Part shown: piece by piece, positions 60,757 to 64,000 of the stretch
Numbering within the stretch: position 1 is the first letter of the stretch
How the letters are laid out: each line of letters opens with the position of its first letter
NCBI RefSeq assembly: GCF_028745515.1
Contig: NZ_JAQZSG010000001.1
Span: 327,288 to 391,287, forward strand
DNA length: 64,000 nucleotides
Reading direction: 5' to 3'
From: Paenibacillus thermotolerans
GTDB lineage: Bacteria; Bacillota; Bacilli; Paenibacillales; YIM-B00363
Made by a program: the position numbers and the translations under genes
Notes under the pieces: generated by a model
The model's database searches: none
Told to the model about the DNA's origin: nothing
Seen by the model: only the letters and a program-made list of their open reading frames with translations

Positions 60757-61737
60757 ATGGCGACGCGTACGCCGAATGCCCGTAATCCTAAGAAAGCAAG
60801 CAAGGGATTTCCGTATGCCGTCATGGAAGAGCGCCCGAAGGCATTGGATGCGCTCGATATCAGCTTCCGCTGGGGCGGCTACGGTTTCCGCGTGCTGCGC
60901 TGTCATTTGGCCGTGTTTCCGCCGTCGCATACGATTTCATTGCATAAGCATTCGGAGTATGAGTTTCATTTTATCCCTAGAGGGCGCGGCAAAGTGGGGC
61001 TTCCCGACGGAGAATACGAGCTTCGGGAAGGCTTGTTTTACTTGACCGGTCCGGATGTGCTGCACTATCAGGAGACCGACGCGGAGGATCCGATGTCGGA
61101 GCTGTGCTTGCACATCGATATTGTGGAGCTGAACGAACCGGGTTTGAGCGGGATCGGCGGTGTCGGCGGGTTTGACGCGCTGGAGCATGAGGAAGCCCGA
61201 CGATGCGTCGAGGAGCTGCGCCGACTTCCGGCAAAGCCTGTGAACGATCAGTGGGATGCGATGTCGTGGTTTTTGACCGCTTATCGCGCATGGCATGAGA
61301 ACGATCCGTTCTTTCACTCGACCGTGAAGCATGCGATCATCCAAATTTTACTCCGGTCCGTCCGCGCTTTCCGGAATCGTCGGATGACCTCGCTCCCTGC
61401 AAGGGATATGAGCAGGCACCGGTACCAGCTCGCCGTTCAATACATACAGGACAATTATGCCAGCCCCCTCTCTCTGGATGAGGTGGCTGAGCGGGTCCAG
61501 GTGAGCGGCCGCCAGCTGCAGCGTGTGTTTCGGGAGCATGGGGACGTTTCGTTCAGCGAATATCTCGAAACGGTACGCCTCAAGCGGGTGTGCGAGCAAT
61601 TGCGCAGACCGGACTTGACGATCGAGCAGATCGCGGTAAATAACGGTTTCACGAACGGAAATTATTTATTTTCCGTATTCAAAAAGCGGCTGGGCGTTAC
61701 ACCCGGCGAATATAAACGAAAAGAGGGAATCCTATGA
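60757..61737 (+). CDS. AraC-family regulator with cupin sensor domain
   Basis: A 326-aa regulator: cupin-like N-terminal effector domain (about 40-120, HKHSEYEFHFIPRGRGKVGLP), then two helix-turn-helix units at about 222-320 (LSLDEVAERVQVSGRQLQRVFREH, and TIEQIAVNNGFTNGNYLFSVFKKRLGVTPGEYKR). Starts 4 nt after the first dehydrogenase and overlaps the second by 4 nt (ATGA). The effector is probably the sugar handled by its flanking enzymes (inference). Confidence 0.93.
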   Translation: MATRTPNARNPKKASKGFPYAVMEERPKALDALDISFRWGGYGFRVLRCHLAVFPPSHTISLHKHSEYEFHFIPRGRGKVGLPDGEYELREGLFYLTGPDVLHYQETDAEDPMSELCLHIDIVELNEPGLSGIGGVGGFDALEHEEARRCVEELRRLPAKPVNDQWDAMSWFLTAYRAWHENDPFFHSTVKHAIIQILLRSVRAFRNRRMTSLPARDMSRHRYQLAVQYIQDNYASPLSLDEVAERVQVSGRQLQRVFREHGDVSFSEYLETVRLKRVCEQLRRPDLTIEQIAVNNGFTNGNYLFSVFKKRLGVTPGEYKRKEGIL

Positions 61738-62813
61738 CACGAAAAACCCGAATCGGCATTATCGGCAGCGGGGGCATCGCCGCTGCGCACATTCGCGGCT
61801 ACAAAACGATGGAAGAGGTTGAAATCGTAGCGGTGGCGGACATCGTTCCGGGCAAGGCGAAGTCTTTCATCCAAGATCAAGATTTGCCGGGCGCTGAAGC
61901 GTTTGAAGACCATCGCCAAATGCTCGAGCTTGACTTGGACGGCGTCAGCGTTTGTACGCCGAACATGGCGCATCACCAGACGACGGTCGATGCGTTGAAC
62001 GCCGGTAAGCACGTGCTTGTAGAAAAGCCGATGTCGGTTACGCTGGATGAAGCGATCGACATGGTGCAGGTTTCCAAAAAAACGGGCAAAATGCTGTCGA
62101 TCGGCTTCCAGCCGCGCTACGATCCGAACATGAAAATTGTCCGCGATATCGTTCAATCCGGTCAGCTCGGTAAAGTGTATTTCGTCGAAACCGGAGGCGG
62201 ACGCCGCCGCGGCATGCCTGGCGGCACGTTCATCCGTAAAGACTTGGCAGGCGCCGGCGCGATGGCCGACATCGGCTGCTATTCGCTCGATATGGCGCTG
62301 AACGCGCTCGGCTATCCGAAGCCGCTGACCGTATCGGCTTATACGTCCAATTATTTCGGCACGAATCCGAAATACCATCACCAAGCCGACCAGTTCGACG
62401 TGGAGGATTTCGGCGTCGCCATGATCCGTCTTGAAGGCGACATTGTGCTCAACTATAAGATCTCCTGGGCGATGCATATGGATACGCTCGGCTCGACGTT
62501 GTTCCTTGGGACCGATGCTGGCCTTAAAATTAATCCGGCCGGCAAAGGCCCTTGGAGCGGCGTATGGGACGGCCGACTCGGCAGCGTCAAGATGTACCAT
62601 GACATCATGGGACATCATACCGAGAGCGAAATTCCGCTTCAGGAGCACAGCATCAATCTGTTTAACGAGAAGGTTCGCGACTTCGTCGACGCGATCCGCA
62701 ACAACCGTCCGGCACCGATCCCGGGCGAACAAATTTTGTACAATCAAGCGATCATCGACGCCGTTCTCCGCTCCTCCGAGCAGAAGCGCGAAGTGACGAT
62801 CGAGCTGCCATAA
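61734..62813 (+). CDS. Gfo/Idh/MocA family oxidoreductase, second copy
   Basis: A 359-aa dehydrogenase: GIIGSGGIAAAHIRGY (dinucleotide loop), then VEKPMS with the catalytic Lys of EKP (about residue 98), GFQPRYDPNMKIVRDIVQSGQLG, and GAGAMADIGCYSLDMALNALG. Unlike its neighbour it keeps the standard EKP and GxGxxA motifs. Translationally coupled to the AraC gene. A terminator follows. Substrate unknown; the set suggests catabolism of a sugar or inositol-like compound. Confidence 0.93.
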   Translation: MTRKTRIGIIGSGGIAAAHIRGYKTMEEVEIVAVADIVPGKAKSFIQDQDLPGAEAFEDHRQMLELDLDGVSVCTPNMAHHQTTVDALNAGKHVLVEKPMSVTLDEAIDMVQVSKKTGKMLSIGFQPRYDPNMKIVRDIVQSGQLGKVYFVETGGGRRRGMPGGTFIRKDLAGAGAMADIGCYSLDMALNALGYPKPLTVSAYTSNYFGTNPKYHHQADQFDVEDFGVAMIRLEGDIVLNYKISWAMHMDTLGSTLFLGTDAGLKINPAGKGPWSGVWDGRLGSVKMYHDIMGHHTESEIPLQEHSINLFNEKVRDFVDAIRNNRPAPIPGEQILYNQAIIDAVLRSSEQKREVTIELP

Positions 62814-62825
62814 GCACATGCAAAG

Positions 62826-62860
62826 AAGAGCCGACCGATTTGGTTGGCTCTTTTGATTTT
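62826..62860 (+). terminator. Terminator of the AraC/dehydrogenase operon
   Basis: AAGAGCC.ACC pairs with GGT.GGCTCTT (62826-62852), then TTGATTTT. Confidence 0.85.
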
Positions 62861-62867
62861 ACTATTG

Positions 62868-63092
62868 TATTCCGCTGCAGCCCTATATACCGCCAAACTA
62901 GCTACTCCGAACAGGAACTTTTTTCCGTTGCAGCTGCCGCGCCGCATTGACCGACCGCCTCGTACGGAACTTTATTCCGCTGCAGCCCGGCACACCGTCA
63001 AACTAGCTACTCCGAACGGATCTTTGTTCCGTTGCAGCTGCCGCGCCGCATTGACCAACCGCCTCGTACGGAACTTTATTCCGCTGCAACGA
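62868..63092. repeat. Intergenic repeat family B, two tandem ~105-bp copies and a partial third
   Basis: ATTCCGCTGCA begins units at 62869, 62974 and 63078 (period 105 and 104 bp). Each full unit contains TTCCGTTGCAGC, TGCCGCGCCGCATTGACC and CGTACGGAACTTT. The same elements, inverted, occur at 48825-48940. This is the 316-bp gene-free stretch before the Mpo1-like gene; no ORF was found in it. Confidence 0.9.
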
Positions 63093-63129
63093 TCATTGAC
63101 CGAGTTTCTCCAAGGTAGTCTCCGAACAA

Positions 63130-63480
63130 TTATTGAGCAATATTCAGCCTCGCCAACTCTTTGTTAATTTGCCCTGAGGCGATGTAAAACCACATTTTGA
63201 AATCTGCAATTAACGACCATATCGGGTGACCGAATGTAGCCGGCTTGTTGCCTTCAATGAGGAAGTGACTAAACCATGCAAAGCCGTAAGCAACTACCGG
63301 AGCTAAAAGTATGTATGCCGGATGAAGCACAATAGCCAAAATGATCGCTACGAATACAAAGTCCGTACCTATAAAGTGCAAGATTCGAGTCAACGGTTTG
63401 CTATGCTGCTGAAGATAATACGGCCAAAACTGCTCGAAGCTGTTGAATTGAGGGATATTGCTGAAACTGGTATTGCTCAT
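63130..63480 (-). CDS. Mpo1-like (DUF962) membrane protein
   Basis: A 116-aa membrane protein of the Mpo1/DUF962 family: SFEQFWPYYLQQHSKPLTRILHFIGTDFV, then AYGFAWFSHFLIEGNKPATFGHPIWSLIAD. Four short helices and the conserved histidines (HxxxxxxxH, HF, H) are visible. Yeast Mpo1 is an alpha-oxidation dioxygenase for 2-hydroxy fatty acids; the bacterial role is unknown. The start at 63480 fits the family; GGTG lies upstream. Confidence 0.88.
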   Translation of the reverse strand: MSNTSFSNIPQFNSFEQFWPYYLQQHSKPLTRILHFIGTDFVFVAIILAIVLHPAYILLAPVVAYGFAWFSHFLIEGNKPATFGHPIWSLIADFKMWFYIASGQINKELARLNIAQ

Positions 63481-63519
63481 TTTTTCACCATCCGTTCGTA
63501 TCATAGTAAACCCATTCTA

Positions 63520-63716
63520 ACGCCTAAGCTCAATATTTGATACTATCTCTTTGCATAATATCAGTTATTGAGCTTACGAACGATGTGGAATGGTGGTTTT
63601 GGAGGCTTAGAGTCATTTTTTGAGCCTATTCGCTATGAAACCTAGCATTTCCGGTTTATGGCCAAACTTAAAATCAATTTTTGATACTATCTTTATGGAT
63701 AAGGTCATTTTTTGAC
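63520..63716. repeat. Intergenic repeat family E, AT-rich palindromic units
   Basis: TCAATATTTGATACTATC (63531-63548) and TCAATTTTTGATACTATC (63674-63691) are near-identical; TCATTTTTTGA occurs at 63613-63623 and again at 63705-63715. The ~280-bp gap between the Mpo1-like gene and tRNA-Gly holds no ORF. Confidence 0.75.
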
Positions 63717-63744
63717 ACAAAAAAACACCGCTGACTAGCGGTGC
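63717..63744 (-). terminator. rRNA-tRNA operon terminator
   Basis: CACCGCT (63726-63732) pairs with AGCGGTG (63737-63743), then seven T on the minus strand. It lies 16 nt after the tRNA. Confidence 0.92.
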
Positions 63745-63759
63745 TTCATCTTATATGTA

Positions 63760-63834
63760 TGGAGCGGACGATGGGATTCGAACCCACGACCCTCGCCTTG
63801 GCAAGGCGATGCTCTACCACTGAGCCACGTCCGC
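63760..63834 (-). tRNA. tRNA-Gly(GCC)
   Basis: A 75-nt tRNA with encoded CCA: acceptor GCGGACG / CGTCCGC, D-arm GGCTCAGTGGTAGAGC, anticodon loop CTTGCCAAG (GCC, glycine), and T-loop GGGTTCGAATCCC. It stands directly downstream of 23S rRNA and upstream of the operon terminator. Confidence 0.97.
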
Positions 63835-63893
63835 ATAGGGATTTATTGTGCCCTGAAAACCGGATGCGAAACGTGAGACATCATTCCAATATA

Positions 63894-64000
63894 GGATAAG
63901 CCCTCGACCGATTAGTATTCGTCAGCTCCACGCATTGCTGCGCTTCCACCTCGAACCTATCCACCTCGTCGTCTACAAGGGGTCTTCAAGCAGGGAAATC
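63894..64000 (-). rRNA. 23S rRNA, 3' end only
   Basis: The last ~107 nt of 23S rRNA, running off the window edge. TACTAATCGGTCGAGGGCTT is the typical 3' end of Bacillales 23S. The exact 3' nucleotide (63893-63896) is not determined. A 59-nt spacer separates it from tRNA-Gly; no 5S rRNA gene lies between. Confidence 0.93.

Noticed and set aside
61662..62819. Open frame of 385 codons on the minus strand
   Set aside because: Complements the second Gfo/Idh/MocA gene codon by codon; an artefact of its GC-rich third positions.
1..64000. Prophage, insertion sequence or integron
   Set aside because: No transposase, integrase, phage structural gene or terminal inverted repeat was found in any frame.

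Overview
This window is chromosomal core DNA of an aerobic, endospore-forming, moderately high-GC Firmicute, most likely Paenibacillaceae (Paenibacillus, Cohnella or a relative). Evidence: many Bacillales-only families (YlbF, YlbG, YlaN, YtpQ/DUF1444, YktB/DUF1054, YfhH/DUF1811, YrzB/DUF1292, a Spo0E-like peptide), CcpA, AGGAGG-type ribosome binding sites with frequent TTG/GTG starts, and Bacillus-like synteny (rqcH-yloB, ylaN-ftsW, dgcP-rpsD-tyrS). I see no prophage, insertion sequence or CRISPR array.

Layout. 1-11 kb: a yitJ-type methionine synthesis gene (cut by the window edge) coupled to dapF; a Ca2+ P-type ATPase divergent from rqcH; ytpQ; a LysR-PHP-galU operon. 11-17 kb: ylbG, a type II asparaginase and ylbF, then a bacterial XPB helicase coupled to a partner protein that carries the same N-terminal domain as XPB. 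17-30 kb: CBS protein, M20 amidohydrolase, ftsW, ylaN, a truncated HPr-like protein, M29 aminopeptidase, the diguanylate cyclase dgcP, rpsD, tyrS and a class A PBP with two FN3 domains. 30-42 kb: mtnN, ccpA, a ptsG-ptsI operon without ptsH, a repeat protein, aroA, a crcB pair, rhodanese, aroK, gnd. 43-49 kb: an ABC-2 exporter divergent from a NarL-type two-component system; YktB; a small ArsR-VOC unit with a duplicated promoter. 50-60 kb: two MFS transporters divergent from speA, small conserved genes, a Spo0E-like peptide, an MBL hydrolase, and a PilZ protein behind a cyclic-di-GMP-I riboswitch. 60-64 kb: an AraC regulator between two Gfo/Idh/MocA dehydrogenases, an Mpo1-like membrane protein, tRNA-Gly and the 3' end of a 23S rRNA gene.

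How the genes work together. The window holds parts of glucose uptake and carbon control (ptsG, ptsI, ccpA, gnd, galU), aromatic, lysine and methionine synthesis (aroA, aroK, dapF, yitJ, mtnN), cell-wall growth and turnover (ftsW, PBP1, LysM-M23 endopeptidase) and cyclic-di-GMP signalling (the DgcP synthase, and a PilZ receptor under a c-di-GMP riboswitch).

Most unusual signals: (1) five different families of short, non-coding intergenic repeats. Two of them have the same architecture: two forward and two inverted copies about 50 bp apart between convergent genes. One family recurs at two loci 14 kb apart. (2) The XPB/partner pair with a shared ~100-residue domain, reminiscent of eukaryotic XPB-p52. 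(3) The riboswitch-PilZ circuit. (4) A truncated HPr that has lost the His15 site but keeps the Ser46 site. (5) A duplicated promoter predicted to give a leaderless arsR mRNA. (6) A 23S gene followed directly by tRNA-Gly with no 5S between them.
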